Source: Paraplanobispora takensis
GTDB taxonomy: Bacteria > Actinomycetota > Actinomycetes > Streptosporangiales > Streptosporangiaceae
Length of the DNA: 64,000 nucleotides
NCBI RefSeq assembly: GCF_016863195.1
Contig: NZ_BOOK01000035.1
Location: 124,001-188,000, forward strand
Direction of reading: 5' to 3'
Shown here: piece by piece, positions 1 to 8,410 of the stretch
How positions within the stretch are numbered: position 1 is the stretch's first letter
How the letters are laid out: every line of letters starts with the position of its first letter
Made by a program: the position numbers and the translations under genes
The notes under the pieces: generated by a model
Databases searched by the model: none
What the model was told of the DNA's origin: nothing
What the model saw: the letters and a program-made list of their open reading frames with translations, nothing else

Positions 1-1641
1 CACGCCGTGACGCGGGCGCTGGCCAACGCCGGGTCCGCCGAGCACTCCGCGACGGGCACGGTCAGCGCGGTCGCCGAGACGCTGGGCTGGGCCTGCGGGG
101 AGTACTGGCGCGTCGACCCCGACGAGAACGGCATCACCCGCGTCTACTCCTGGACCAGGCCGGACCTCGACCTGTCCGCGTTCGTCGAGGGCGAGCCGGC
201 CACCCTGCGCCCCGGGGAGGGGCTGCCCGGGGCGGCGTGGGCGAGCGGCCACGACATCTGGATCTCCGACCTGTCCGGCGACCCCCGCGACTTCCTGCAC
301 AGGGGCGCCGCGCTGAAGGAAGGGCTGCGCACCGCCATCGGCCTGCCGGTGCGCAGCGGCAGGCATGTGCTCGGGGTCCTCACCTTCTACGACCAGGCGG
401 TCCAGGAGCCCGACGACGACCTCGTGGCCATGCTCGACGGCGTCGGCGCCCATCTCGGCCGCTACAAGGAACGCCGCCGCGCCGAGGAGCTGTCCCTGGC
501 CCTGGCCGCCAGCCAGCGCCACCTCGACCGCATCGTCTCCCAGCTCAACGACTTCGTGTGGACCTTCGAGGTCGGCGACGACCGCACCCTCCAGACGGTC
601 TACACCAGCCATCCCGAAAGCTCCGGCGTGTTCGGCATCCTGGCCTCGCACGACGCCGAGGTCATCATGGAGACGGTGGCCCGTCACATCCATCCCGACG
701 ACCTGCCCGCCTTCACCGCCTACCGCGAGACGCTCGCCGCCGGGATGGCCGCGGAGTTCGAATGCCGCATCACCGGCCTCGACGGCGAGCTCCACTGGGT
801 CTGGACGCGCGCGGTGCCCCGCCACCAGGACGGCCGCCTGTTCATCGACGGCATCAGCACCGACGTCACCGAGCGCCATCAGCTCGTCGACGAGCGCGAG
901 CGCCTGCTGGCCCAGGAGCAGCAGCAGGTGCGCCGGCTGCAGGATCTCGACCGGATGAAGGACGAGCTCGTCGCCGTGGTCAGCCACGAGCTGCGCAGTC
1001 CCATCGGAGCCATCCGGGGCTACGCCGAGATGCTCATGGACGACCCCGGCCTCGCCGGGGAGCACCGCGCGTTCGTCGACGTCATCGACCGCAAGAGCGC
1101 GCACCTGCAACGCCTCGTCGACGACCTGCTGGACCTGGCGCGCTTCGACGCCGGGCACATCGGCCTGGACATCCGGCCGCTCTCCCTGGAGCAGCTGGTG
1201 CGCCAGGCCCTCGACGAGCACCGGCCCGCCGCCGCCGCCAAGCGGATCGTCCTGGACGCCGCCCTCGCCCCCGGCCTGACCGTGCACGCCGATCCGGTAC
1301 GGCTGCGCCAGGTGCTCGACAACCTGCTGTCCAACGCGATCCGGTACACCCCGGAGGACGGCGTCGTCACCGTCACCTCCGGCGAGGAGGACGACTGCGC
1401 CACCGTCATCGTCGCCGACACCGGCATCGGCATCCCCGCCGAGCAGTACCCGCGGCTGTTCGACCGCTTCTTCCGCGCCTCCACCGCCCTGGAGTCGGGC
1501 GTCAAGGGCACCGGCCTGGGCCTGGCCATCACCAAGGCGATCGTCGACGCGCACGGCGGCGTCATCGAGGCCTGCCCCGGCCGGGAACGCGGCACCGTCT
1601 TCACCGTGCGCCTGCCCGCCACCGCCGCGGCGAAGGACTGA
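1..1641 (+). CDS. Sensor histidine kinase, GAF-PAS-HisKA-HATPase (5' end cut by window)
   Basis: Soluble-looking sensor kinase that should autophosphorylate on a histidine and pass phosphate to a response regulator not present nearby. The frame is open from base 1; a GTG at 7 is the first visible start, but the protein probably begins further left, because the GAF domain is already under way. Numbering from that GTG: GAF about 1-155, PAS/PAC about 172-292, short coiled coil about 292-318, HisKA with the phospho-acceptor His327 in SHELRSP, then a complete HATPase domain with N-box (DNLLSNAIRYTP), G1 (DTGIGIP) and G2 (GTGLGLAI). No membrane segment is seen in the visible part, so the signal is probably cytosolic. 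It ends 8 bp from the convergent GGDEF gene. Confidence 0.9.
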   Translation, partial: HAVTRALANAGSAEHSATGTVSAVAETLGWACGEYWRVDPDENGITRVYSWTRPDLDLSAFVEGEPATLRPGEGLPGAAWASGHDIWISDLSGDPRDFLHRGAALKEGLRTAIGLPVRSGRHVLGVLTFYDQAVQEPDDDLVAMLDGVGAHLGRYKERRRAEELSLALAASQRHLDRIVSQLNDFVWTFEVGDDRTLQTVYTSHPESSGVFGILASHDAEVIMETVARHIHPDDLPAFTAYRETLAAGMAAEFECRITGLDGELHWVWTRAVPRHQDGRLFIDGISTDVTERHQLVDERERLLAQEQQQVRRLQDLDRMKDELVAVVSHELRSPIGAIRGYAEMLMDDPGLAGEHRAFVDVIDRKSAHLQRLVDDLLDLARFDAGHIGLDIRPLSLEQLVRQALDEHRPAAAAKRIVLDAALAPGLTVHADPVRLRQVLDNLLSNAIRYTPEDGVVTVTSGEEDDCATVIVADTGIGIPAEQYPRLFDRFFRASTALESGVKGTGLGLAITKAIVDAHGGVIEACPGRERGTVFTVRLPATAAAKD

Positions 1642-1648
1642 GCCGGGC

Positions 1649-3271
1649 TCAGGCCGCCTCGCCCGGACCGGCCTCCAGAGCGCGCGGCGGGTGGGCGGCG
1701 GCGAGCTCGACCCGGTCGCGTCCCAGCCGCTTGGCCTCGTACAGCGCCCGGTCGGCCGCCCTGAGCAGGTCCCTGGGGCCCTGCCCCGGCGCCAGGGCGG
1801 CGACGCCGGCGCTGAAGGTGACCGGCAGGGAGTGCCCCTCGGCCTCGGCCGGGGTCCGGCCCGTCCGGCGGCGCAGGTCGTCGAGCCGGGCGCGGGCGTC
1901 CTCGGCGCCGGCCCCGGGCAGCAGGAGCACGAACTCCTCCCCGCCGTAGCGGACGACCACGTCCCCGTGGCGGACCTCTCCGGCCAGCAGCCCGGCGACG
2001 TGGGTCAGGACGACGTCGCCGGCGTCGTGCCCGTAGGTGTCGTTGATGCGCTTGAAGTGGTCGACGTCGACGAGCGCCAGGCTCAGCGACGTCCCCTCCG
2101 CGGCGGCCCGCGGGATCTCGCGGGCCAGGACCTCCATGAGGTGGCGGCGGTTGTACAGGCCGGTCAGCGTGTCCCGCACGGCCTGCTCGGCCAGGTCGGC
2201 GCGGAGCGCCTCGATCGTCTCCAGTTGCTCGCGCAGCCGTGCGTTGGACTCCTCGGCCTCGCGGCGGCGGCGGTTGGCCTCGGTGATGTCCCGGGCGACC
2301 AGCGCCCAGCCGATGCAATGGCCGCGGCGGTCGTGCAGCGGGCTGATGCGCAGGTGCAGGTCGACGCCCCGGCCCAGCACGTCCGTCAGGGTCTGCTCGG
2401 TGTCGGCGTTCTCGGCCAGGACGAAGTCGAGCCCCAGGGACTCGGCGATCGGCGTCCCGCTCGGCCGCTCCGGCAGCCCGGCCCTGCGCAGCAGGGCGCG
2501 GGCGGAGGCGTTGATGTTGAGGATCCGCCCGGACCGGTCGATCACGGCGACCACGTCGCTGATCGTGTCGAAGACCTGCCGGTAGGCCACCGGGATCTGC
2601 TGGGGCAGCGACTTGAGCATCGCCCCGTAGGCGATGATCAGCGAGCCGGCCAGCCCGATCGCGGTCAGGTCCACGATCCTGACGGGCAGCGACATGGCCA
2701 CGACGTTGGCCACGATCGGCGGGACGAACGCGGTCAGCGTCCAGCCGTGCAGTTCGCGCTGCCCCCGGGGCGCCTGCCACAGTGCGCGGACCACCAGCAC
2801 CGTGCCGGCCGACAGCAGCACGTAGAGGTAGACCATGTGCGCCCAATAGGCCGGGCCCGTGACAGGCAGGATCGTCCCCGCGGCACCGGCCGGCTCGAAG
2901 CCCGCGAAGAACAGGCCGTGCCAGGGATCGGTCAGCATCAGGCCCGCCGCGAGCAGGGGTTCGGTCGCCAGCAGCAGGACGGCCCGCCGGTGCACCCGCC
3001 AGGAACGGTCCGCGACGATCTTCGACAGGCAGAAGACGGGCGCCACGACGGCGGACGCCAGGAGGGTCGAGGCGATCGCGACCGGCCGCGCGACGGCGGG
3101 GTCCGCCGTCAGGGTGTGGACCAGGTTCAGTACGGCGAGCACAGCGGTCATCGCCCCCGTGAGGGCGTTCACGCCGGTCAGCGGAGATCGTTCCGGCCTG
3201 ACCAGGTGGACGGCCGTCACCGCGACGGCGACGACGGCCGACAGCGCGAACGCGAGGGCGAGGGGCAGCAC
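1649..3271 (-). CDS. Membrane diguanylate cyclase, 7TM-PAS-GGDEF
   Basis: Predicted to make the second messenger cyclic di-GMP. The 540-residue protein has about seven hydrophobic segments in residues 1-220 (histidine-kinase N-terminal 7TM type), a PAS domain about 225-335, a short coiled coil about 335-365, and a GGDEF domain to the end. The active-site loop reads GGEEF (443-447), a form compatible with activity. An RxxD product-inhibition site is present (Arg434, Asp437). No EAL domain follows. The GTG start at 3271 is preceded by AGGGAG. It is convergent with the upstream sensor kinase; a functional link between the two is plausible but only inferred. Confidence 0.88.
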   Translation of the reverse strand: MLPLALAFALSAVVAVAVTAVHLVRPERSPLTGVNALTGAMTAVLAVLNLVHTLTADPAVARPVAIASTLLASAVVAPVFCLSKIVADRSWRVHRRAVLLLATEPLLAAGLMLTDPWHGLFFAGFEPAGAAGTILPVTGPAYWAHMVYLYVLLSAGTVLVVRALWQAPRGQRELHGWTLTAFVPPIVANVVAMSLPVRIVDLTAIGLAGSLIIAYGAMLKSLPQQIPVAYRQVFDTISDVVAVIDRSGRILNINASARALLRRAGLPERPSGTPIAESLGLDFVLAENADTEQTLTDVLGRGVDLHLRISPLHDRRGHCIGWALVARDITEANRRRREAEESNARLREQLETIEALRADLAEQAVRDTLTGLYNRRHLMEVLAREIPRAAAEGTSLSLALVDVDHFKRINDTYGHDAGDVVLTHVAGLLAGEVRHGDVVVRYGGEEFVLLLPGAGAEDARARLDDLRRRTGRTPAEAEGHSLPVTFSAGVAALAPGQGPRDLLRAADRALYEAKRLGRDRVELAAAHPPRALEAGPGEAA

Positions 3272-3464
3272 CGCAGGCTTCTCCCTTCACTCTCCGTGAC
3301 CGTTCCGGCGCTCGATGTGTCCCCCTATCGGCGCGCGGGCCGCCCGGTTGAGCACAAGAGGGACGCCGATCGCGGGACGCGCCGTACCGGCCCGACCGGG
3401 CCCGGGTGTGACGACCCGCGCCCTGAGGTTTGACATCCCCTCGCGCGTAACAGATGGTTGTTCG

Positions 3465-3495
3465 TATAGAGGACACAAGTGTCCGTTAATCGGAC
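3465..3495. promoter_or_regulatory. Probable hmgA promoter -10 with two overlapping palindromes
   Basis: A TATAGA at 3465-3470 is a possible -10 element. Directly downstream lie a perfect palindrome GGACACAAGTGTCC (3471-3484) and an overlapping inverted repeat GTCCG-TTAAT-CGGAC (3481-3495). They end 17 bp before the hmgA ATG, so a repressor bound here would block transcription of the homogentisate operon. The regulator is not in the window. Confidence 0.5.
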
Positions 3496-3512
3496 GAGCG
3501 TGGGAGAAGCAG

Positions 3513-4682
3513 ATGCCGTACTACCGCGTCGTGGGAGAGGTACCCCGTAAGCGACACGTCCAGTTCCGGCGGCCCGACGGCGGTCTTTACGCCGAGGAGC
3601 TGATGGGCGAGGAGGGCTTCTCCAGCGACTCCTCGCTCCTGTACCACCGGTACCTCCCCACCGCGATCATCAAGGCCGAGGCGGTCGAGCCCTCCGCGGC
3701 CTCGGTCCTGACCCCCAACCTGCCGCTCTCCCCCCGCCACTTCCGCACCCAGGACCTCCCCTCGGGCGGCGACCTGGTCACCGGCCGCGGGCTGCTGGCG
3801 GGCAACGCCGACGTCCGCATGTCGTACGTCGCCACCGAGACCCCCAGCGAGCTCTACCGCAACTCCATGGGCGACGAGTGCGTCTACATCGCGAGCGGCC
3901 GGGTCGTGTTCGAGTCGACCTACGGCGCACTGGAGGCCGGCGAGGGCGACTACGTCGTCGTCCCGACCGGGACGATCCACCGCTGGGTGCCGCGGGGCCG
4001 GGTGACGGCCTTCGTCATCGAGGCCGCCGGGCACATCCGCCCGCCCAAGCGCTATCTGTCGAAGTACGGCCAGTTCCTGGAGCACGCCCCCTACTGCGAG
4101 CGCGACCTGCGCACCCCGCAGGAGCCGCTGACCGTCGAGGGCGAGGAGGTGCCGGTGCTGGTCCGCACGCGCGGCGGGCTGACCCGGCTGGTCTACCGCA
4201 ACCACCCCTTCGACGTGGTCGGCTGGGACGGCTGCCTGTACCCCTACGCCTTCAACATCGACGACTTCGAGCCCATCGTGAAGGGCATCCACGCCCCGCC
4301 GCCGGTCCACCAGACCTTCGAGGGCCCGAACTTCGTGATCTGCTCCTTCTGCCCGCGGCCGCTGGACTTCCACCCCGAGGCCGTGCCGATCCCGTACAAC
4401 CACCACAACGTCGACTCCGACGAGCTGATGTTCTACGCGGGCGGCGACTACAGCGCGCGCAAGGGCTCCGGCATCGACGTCGGCTCGATCTCGCTGCACC
4501 CGGCCGGGTTCACCCACGGCCCGCAGCCCGGCGCCGTCGAGGCGGTCATCGAGGCCGTACGGCAGGGGCACACCCGCACCAACGAACTGGCCGTGATGGT
4601 GGACACCTTCCGGCCCCTGGACCTGGGCCCCGCGGGGCTGTCGGTGGAGGACCCCGCCTACGCGTGGACGTGGGCGCGATGA
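3513..4682 (+). CDS. hmgA: Homogentisate 1,2-dioxygenase
   Basis: Opens the aromatic ring of homogentisate to maleylacetoacetate in tyrosine/phenylalanine breakdown. The cupin-fold protein is 389 residues from the ATG at 3513, shorter than the roughly 440-residue animal enzymes. This start is chosen because GGGAGAAG sits just upstream; the frame stays open further left without a good ribosome site. The iron-ligand region is visible near the C-terminus: HHNVDSDELMFY supplies His and Glu, and SLHPAGFTHGPQPG supplies the last His. The stop overlaps the next start (ATGA), indicating translational coupling. It is the first gene of a three-gene operon that ends with fumarylacetoacetase. Confidence 0.93.
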   Translation: MPYYRVVGEVPRKRHVQFRRPDGGLYAEELMGEEGFSSDSSLLYHRYLPTAIIKAEAVEPSAASVLTPNLPLSPRHFRTQDLPSGGDLVTGRGLLAGNADVRMSYVATETPSELYRNSMGDECVYIASGRVVFESTYGALEAGEGDYVVVPTGTIHRWVPRGRVTAFVIEAAGHIRPPKRYLSKYGQFLEHAPYCERDLRTPQEPLTVEGEEVPVLVRTRGGLTRLVYRNHPFDVVGWDGCLYPYAFNIDDFEPIVKGIHAPPPVHQTFEGPNFVICSFCPRPLDFHPEAVPIPYNHHNVDSDELMFYAGGDYSARKGSGIDVGSISLHPAGFTHGPQPGAVEAVIEAVRQGHTRTNELAVMVDTFRPLDLGPAGLSVEDPAYAWTWAR

Positions 4683-5464
4683 ACCTCTTCCACGACCTCG
4701 TCGACGACGCGGGACTGTTCCCGCCCACCGCCCTGCCGATGGCCGAGGCGCTGGAGCGGCACCGGGCCGACCTGATGAAGGCCGACCCCGTCCTCACCCA
4801 CCGCTTCCTGTGCCCGGCCAGCCGGCTGCCCGCGCTCCGCGCCACCCTCACCTTCCCGATCAGGCTCGGGCTGATCCTCGACACCCCGGAGCTGCCGCCG
4901 CTCGGAGGCCTGGACGTCGAGCTGGTCGAGATCCCCGGCGCCCGCTTCGAGACGCCCGCCGGGCGCGTCGAGGTGCCCGGCGGGCGGGGCGGCCCGCTCG
5001 ACGTGAAGGCCCGCCAGTTCGTCGAGGTCACCGCCGCCCGGCTGCCCGTCCGCCTCCCGCCGGGGACCGGCCTGAAGATCCGGTGCGGCGGCCTGTCCGC
5101 GGAGGCCTTCCCCGGCGCCCACGACCTGGGCGCATTCATCGCCCACTGCGCGGACAACGACATCCCGTTCAAGGCCACCGCCGGGCTGCACCACGCGGTC
5201 CGGCACTTCGACCCGGCGCTCGGCGTCGACCGGCACGGCTTCCTCAACCTCGTCCTGGCGGTCTGCGAGGCTGTCGAGGGGCGCGACCCGGTGCCGGTGC
5301 TCAAGCTGACCGACGTGGGAGAACTGGTACGGCGGGCGGGAGCCGTGTCCCCGGAGACCGTCCGGCGGGCCAGGGAACTGCTGGTGTCGTACGGCTCGTG
5401 CAGCACGAGCACCCCGATCGAGGACCTGCGCGCCCTCGGGCTGATCAAGGAGGACGACCGATGA
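4679..5464 (+). CDS. Uncharacterised protein of the homogentisate operon
   Basis: A 261-residue protein I cannot assign to a characterised family. It overlaps hmgA upstream and fahA downstream by ATGA, so the three are almost certainly co-translated. It has no signal peptide or membrane span. The pattern of beta-strand/helix units and the segments GLKIRCGG (roughly residue 140), FPGAHDLGAFIAHC and IPFKATAGLHHAVRHF suggest a TIM-barrel-like fold with conserved Lys and His residues. The pathway step between its neighbours is maleylacetoacetate isomerisation. The usual isomerase is a glutathione S-transferase, and this protein has no GST thioredoxin fold. It may fill that step, but this is inference from position only. 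Confidence 0.85.
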   Translation: MNLFHDLVDDAGLFPPTALPMAEALERHRADLMKADPVLTHRFLCPASRLPALRATLTFPIRLGLILDTPELPPLGGLDVELVEIPGARFETPAGRVEVPGGRGGPLDVKARQFVEVTAARLPVRLPPGTGLKIRCGGLSAEAFPGAHDLGAFIAHCADNDIPFKATAGLHHAVRHFDPALGVDRHGFLNLVLAVCEAVEGRDPVPVLKLTDVGELVRRAGAVSPETVRRARELLVSYGSCSTSTPIEDLRALGLIKEDDR

Positions 5465-6606
5465 CCGCGAGCCCCTGGGGCCTGGACAACCTGCCCTACG
5501 GGGTCTTCACCCGGACCGGGGGCGAGACTCCGCGCGTGGGCGTCCGGTACGGCGACCACGTGCTCGACCTGGCGGGGGCGCTGCACGACGAGGTGTTCGC
5601 CACCGGATCGCTCAACGCCTTCATGGCCAGGGGCGCGGCGGCGTGGCGGGACACCCGCGCGCTGATCCGCAACAAGCTGGGCACCGACCCGGCGGCCGTC
5701 GGGCCGCACCTGATCCCGCTCGACCGGGTCACCATGCACCTGCCGATCGAGGTCGCCGACTACGTCGACTTCTACTGCTCCCTGGAGCACGCCTCCAACC
5801 TGGGCCGGATGTTCCGCCCCGACGACGAGCCGCTGAAGCCGAACTGGCGGCACCTGCCGGTGGGCTACCACGGCAGGGCCGGGACCGTCGTGCTCTCCGG
5901 CACCCCGATCACCCGCCCGTCGGGCCAGCGGGGCGCCGGGGTCTTCGGGCCCTCGGCCAAACTGGACATCGAGGCGGAGCTCGGCTTCGTCGTCGGCACG
6001 CCGTCCCCGCTGGGCGGCCGCCCGGGCCGGTTCGAGGACCACGTCTTCGGTGTGACGTTGGTCAACGACTGGAGTGCGCGCGACATCCAGGCGTGGGAGT
6101 ACGTCCCGCTCGGGCCTTTTCTCGGTAAGTCATTCGCGACCTCCGTCTCCCCGTGGATCACGCCGCTGGAGGCGCTCACCCATGCGCGCGTGCCCGGTCG
6201 CGAGCAGGATCCCGAACCGCTGGAGTACCTGCGCCGCGGCGAGCCCTGGGGCCTGGACCTGGCCCTGGAGGTCAGCCTGAACGGGGAGGTCGTCTCGCGC
6301 CCGCCGTACCGCGAGATGTACTGGACGCCCGACCAGATGCTCGCCCACATGACCGTCAACGGCGCGTCTCTGCGGGTCGGCGACCTGTACGCCAGCGGCA
6401 CGGTCTCCGGGCCCGAGGCGGGGCAGCGGGGCTCGCTCATCGAGCTGACCTGGAACGGAACCGAGCCGATCAAACTGTCCGACGGGTCGGTGCGGACCTT
6501 CCTGGAGGACGGCGACACCGTCACGATCACCGCCACCGCCCCGGGGCCCGGCGGCGGGTCGATCGCCCTGGGAGAGGTGTCGGGAACCGTCCGTCCTGCG
6601 AGGTAG
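5461..6606 (+). CDS. fahA: Fumarylacetoacetase
   Basis: Hydrolyses fumarylacetoacetate to fumarate and acetoacetate, the last step of tyrosine catabolism. The 381-residue protein has the small N-terminal SH3-like part followed by the FAH catalytic domain. Visible active-site features are DFYCSLEHASNLG (metal Asp and catalytic His), the acidic pair in IEAELGF, and VNDWSARDIQ (further metal ligand). It starts at ATG 5461, which overlaps the stop of the preceding gene, and is the last gene of the hmgA operon. A short gap then separates it from the transpeptidase gene, which has its own likely promoter. Confidence 0.95.
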   Translation: MTASPWGLDNLPYGVFTRTGGETPRVGVRYGDHVLDLAGALHDEVFATGSLNAFMARGAAAWRDTRALIRNKLGTDPAAVGPHLIPLDRVTMHLPIEVADYVDFYCSLEHASNLGRMFRPDDEPLKPNWRHLPVGYHGRAGTVVLSGTPITRPSGQRGAGVFGPSAKLDIEAELGFVVGTPSPLGGRPGRFEDHVFGVTLVNDWSARDIQAWEYVPLGPFLGKSFATSVSPWITPLEALTHARVPGREQDPEPLEYLRRGEPWGLDLALEVSLNGEVVSRPPYREMYWTPDQMLAHMTVNGASLRVGDLYASGTVSGPEAGQRGSLIELTWNGTEPIKLSDGSVRTFLEDGDTVTITATAPGPGGGSIALGEVSGTVRPAR

Positions 6607-6629
6607 GTCCGCGATGTGACTCGGCGTGC

Positions 6630-6654
6630 TTAGCGCATCACGGAGCGCTAATCT
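6630..6654. promoter_or_regulatory. Inverted repeat and -10 element before the L,D-transpeptidase gene
   Basis: TTAGCGC (6630-6636) and GCGCTAA (6645-6651) form a perfect 7-bp inverted repeat with 8 bp between arms. The right arm overlaps TAATCT (6649-6654), a good -10 element. There is no T-run, so an operator is more likely than a terminator. Confidence 0.45.
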
Positions 6655-6694
6655 TGGCAGCCGACTGTTCGCGAACCCCCGGAGGCAGGAAGCG

Positions 6695-7873
6695 ATGCGG
6701 CGCGCCGCGGCCCCTCTCACCATCCTTCTTCTCGTGCTCTGCCTGACCGGATGCCCTCCGGCCGCACCCGGCGGCGACCGGGCGCCGGAGGCGGTCAGGC
6801 CCGCGGTGCGGATCGACCCGCAGCCGGGCTCGGAGCGGGCCCCGACCGGGCGGGGCCTGACCGTCCAGGCCAGCGCGGGCACGCTGACCGGGGTGGCCGT
6901 CTACGCGGGCGACACCCCGGTGCCGGGCCGCTTCGACTCCACCAGGACCGTCTGGCGCTCCGAGCGGCCCCTGGACCCCGGCCGGCACTACTCCGTCAGC
7001 GCCACCGCCACCGGCGCGGACGGCACCTCGGCCAGCGCCGCCGGCCGGTTCCGCACCCTCACCCCCAAGCAGACCTTCCAGATCGCGTCCGTCACCCCGG
7101 AGCCCGGCGAGACCGTGGGCGTGGGCATGCCGATCATCGTCGACTTCGACGTCCCCGTGCGCGAGAAGGCGGCCGTCGAGCAGGCCCTGGAGGTGCGCGC
7201 CGCGACGCCCGTGGAGGGCGCCTGGCGCTGGGCCGGCGACACCCGGGTGATCTACCGGCCCCGCCACCACTGGCCGGTCGGCGCGCAGGTCGGCCTCACC
7301 GCGCACCTGTCCGGCGTGCGCGCCGCCAAGGGCGTGTACGGCACGGCCGATCGCGCCGTGCGCTTCACCGTCGGGCGCGAGCAGATCAGCACCATCGACA
7401 CCGAGACCCACCAGATGGTGGTGCGCCGCGACGGCGAGATCGTCCAGCGCATGGCGATCAGCGCGGGCACGGCCACCACCAGGGAGTACACCACGACGAG
7501 CGGCTATCACCTGACCATGGACAAGGCCAATCCGGTGCGCATGGTCTCCCCGAACCGCCGCGAGGGGGACCCCGGCTACTACGACGTCATGATCGGCCAT
7601 GCCGTGCGCATCTCCAACAGCGGCGAGTACGTCCACGCCAAGGACAACGTCTGGGCCCAGGGCCGCATGAACGTCAGCCACGGCTGCGTCAACGCCCGCC
7701 CCGACCAGGCCGAGTGGTTCTACGACACCTCGCTGCGCGGCGACCCGGTGATCATCCGCGGCACCGACCGCGAGCTCGAATGGGACAACGGCTGGGGCTA
7801 CTGGCAGCTCTCCTGGGACGACTGGCGCAAGGGCAGCGCCCTGTATTCCGACCTCCCCGCCAACCTCCGGTAA
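6695..7873 (+). CDS. Lipoprotein L,D-transpeptidase (Ig-like + YkuD)
   Basis: Predicted to form 3-3 cross-links in peptidoglycan outside the membrane. From ATG 6695 (GGAGG 9 bp upstream) it is 392 residues. It has a hydrophobic signal peptide ending in the lipobox LTGC with acylated Cys20, then Ig-like beta domains about 40-250 as in mycobacterial LdtMt2-type enzymes, and a C-terminal YkuD domain with the catalytic SHGCVN motif (His329, Cys331). The Trp-rich tail after the catalytic motif is typical of actinobacterial members. It is transcribed alone, apparently from the promoter at 6630-6654. Confidence 0.93.
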   Translation: MRRAAAPLTILLLVLCLTGCPPAAPGGDRAPEAVRPAVRIDPQPGSERAPTGRGLTVQASAGTLTGVAVYAGDTPVPGRFDSTRTVWRSERPLDPGRHYSVSATATGADGTSASAAGRFRTLTPKQTFQIASVTPEPGETVGVGMPIIVDFDVPVREKAAVEQALEVRAATPVEGAWRWAGDTRVIYRPRHHWPVGAQVGLTAHLSGVRAAKGVYGTADRAVRFTVGREQISTIDTETHQMVVRRDGEIVQRMAISAGTATTREYTTTSGYHLTMDKANPVRMVSPNRREGDPGYYDVMIGHAVRISNSGEYVHAKDNVWAQGRMNVSHGCVNARPDQAEWFYDTSLRGDPVIIRGTDRELEWDNGWGYWQLSWDDWRKGSALYSDLPANLR

Positions 7874-7972
7874 CCGGGCGCACGGCGGCCCTGACAGCCG
7901 AGACGGGCGCGACATACGGTGGAGGGGAACCTCCCGGACGCCGGGCCCGTTGCACTGGTAGGAGGGCCGAGC

Positions 7973-8407
7973 ATGGATGATTGGGTCATCTGGTTGATCC
8001 TCGCGGTGGTCCTCGGCGTCGCCGAGATATTCACCCTCACCACCGCCCTCGGCCTGCTCGCGGGCGCCTCCCTGTTCGCCGCCCTCTCCGCCGTGATCGG
8101 ACTTCCCGTCCCCCTCCAGCTGCTCGTCTTCTCCGGGTCCCTCGTCGCCGGGGTCGCCGTGGTCCGCCCCATCGCCAAACGGCACATGCTGCGGCCCCCG
8201 CCGGCCCAGCGGTTCGGCGTGCAGGCGCTGGTGGGCAAGACGGCCTACGTGACCAGCGAGGTCACCGGCCGCGACGGCCGCATCAGACTCGCCGGCGAGG
8301 AGTGGTCGGCCAGGGCCTACGACGAGACCCTGGTGATCCCGGAGGGGGCGACCGTCGACGTCATAGAGATCGAGGGCGCGACCGCCCTCGTATATCCCAG
8401 GGAGTGA
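7973..8407 (+). CDS. NfeD-like membrane protein
   Basis: Short NfeD-family protein of 144 residues with two or three membrane segments in residues 4-65 followed by a soluble OB-fold (about 80-144, starting near FGVQALVGKTAYVTSEV). It lacks the protease domain of long NfeD proteins. Short NfeD proteins usually act together with an SPFH (stomatin-like) partner in membrane microdomains, and the next gene, 3 bp downstream, is exactly that. ATG 7973 is preceded by GGAGGG. Confidence 0.88.
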   Translation: MDDWVIWLILAVVLGVAEIFTLTTALGLLAGASLFAALSAVIGLPVPLQLLVFSGSLVAGVAVVRPIAKRHMLRPPPAQRFGVQALVGKTAYVTSEVTGRDGRIRLAGEEWSARAYDETLVIPEGATVDVIEIEGATALVYPRE

Positions 8408-8410
8408 CCC

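Noticed and set aside
1020-3476. Very long open frame on the minus strand across the kinase and GGDEF genes
   Set aside because: It overlaps two clear genes, is Arg/Gly/Pro-rich and shows no domain; an artefact of high GC content.
4679-5464. Reading the middle gene of the hmgA operon as a GST-type maleylacetoacetate isomerase
   Set aside because: No thioredoxin-like N-terminal fold or GST motif is present; only the genomic position supports isomerase function.
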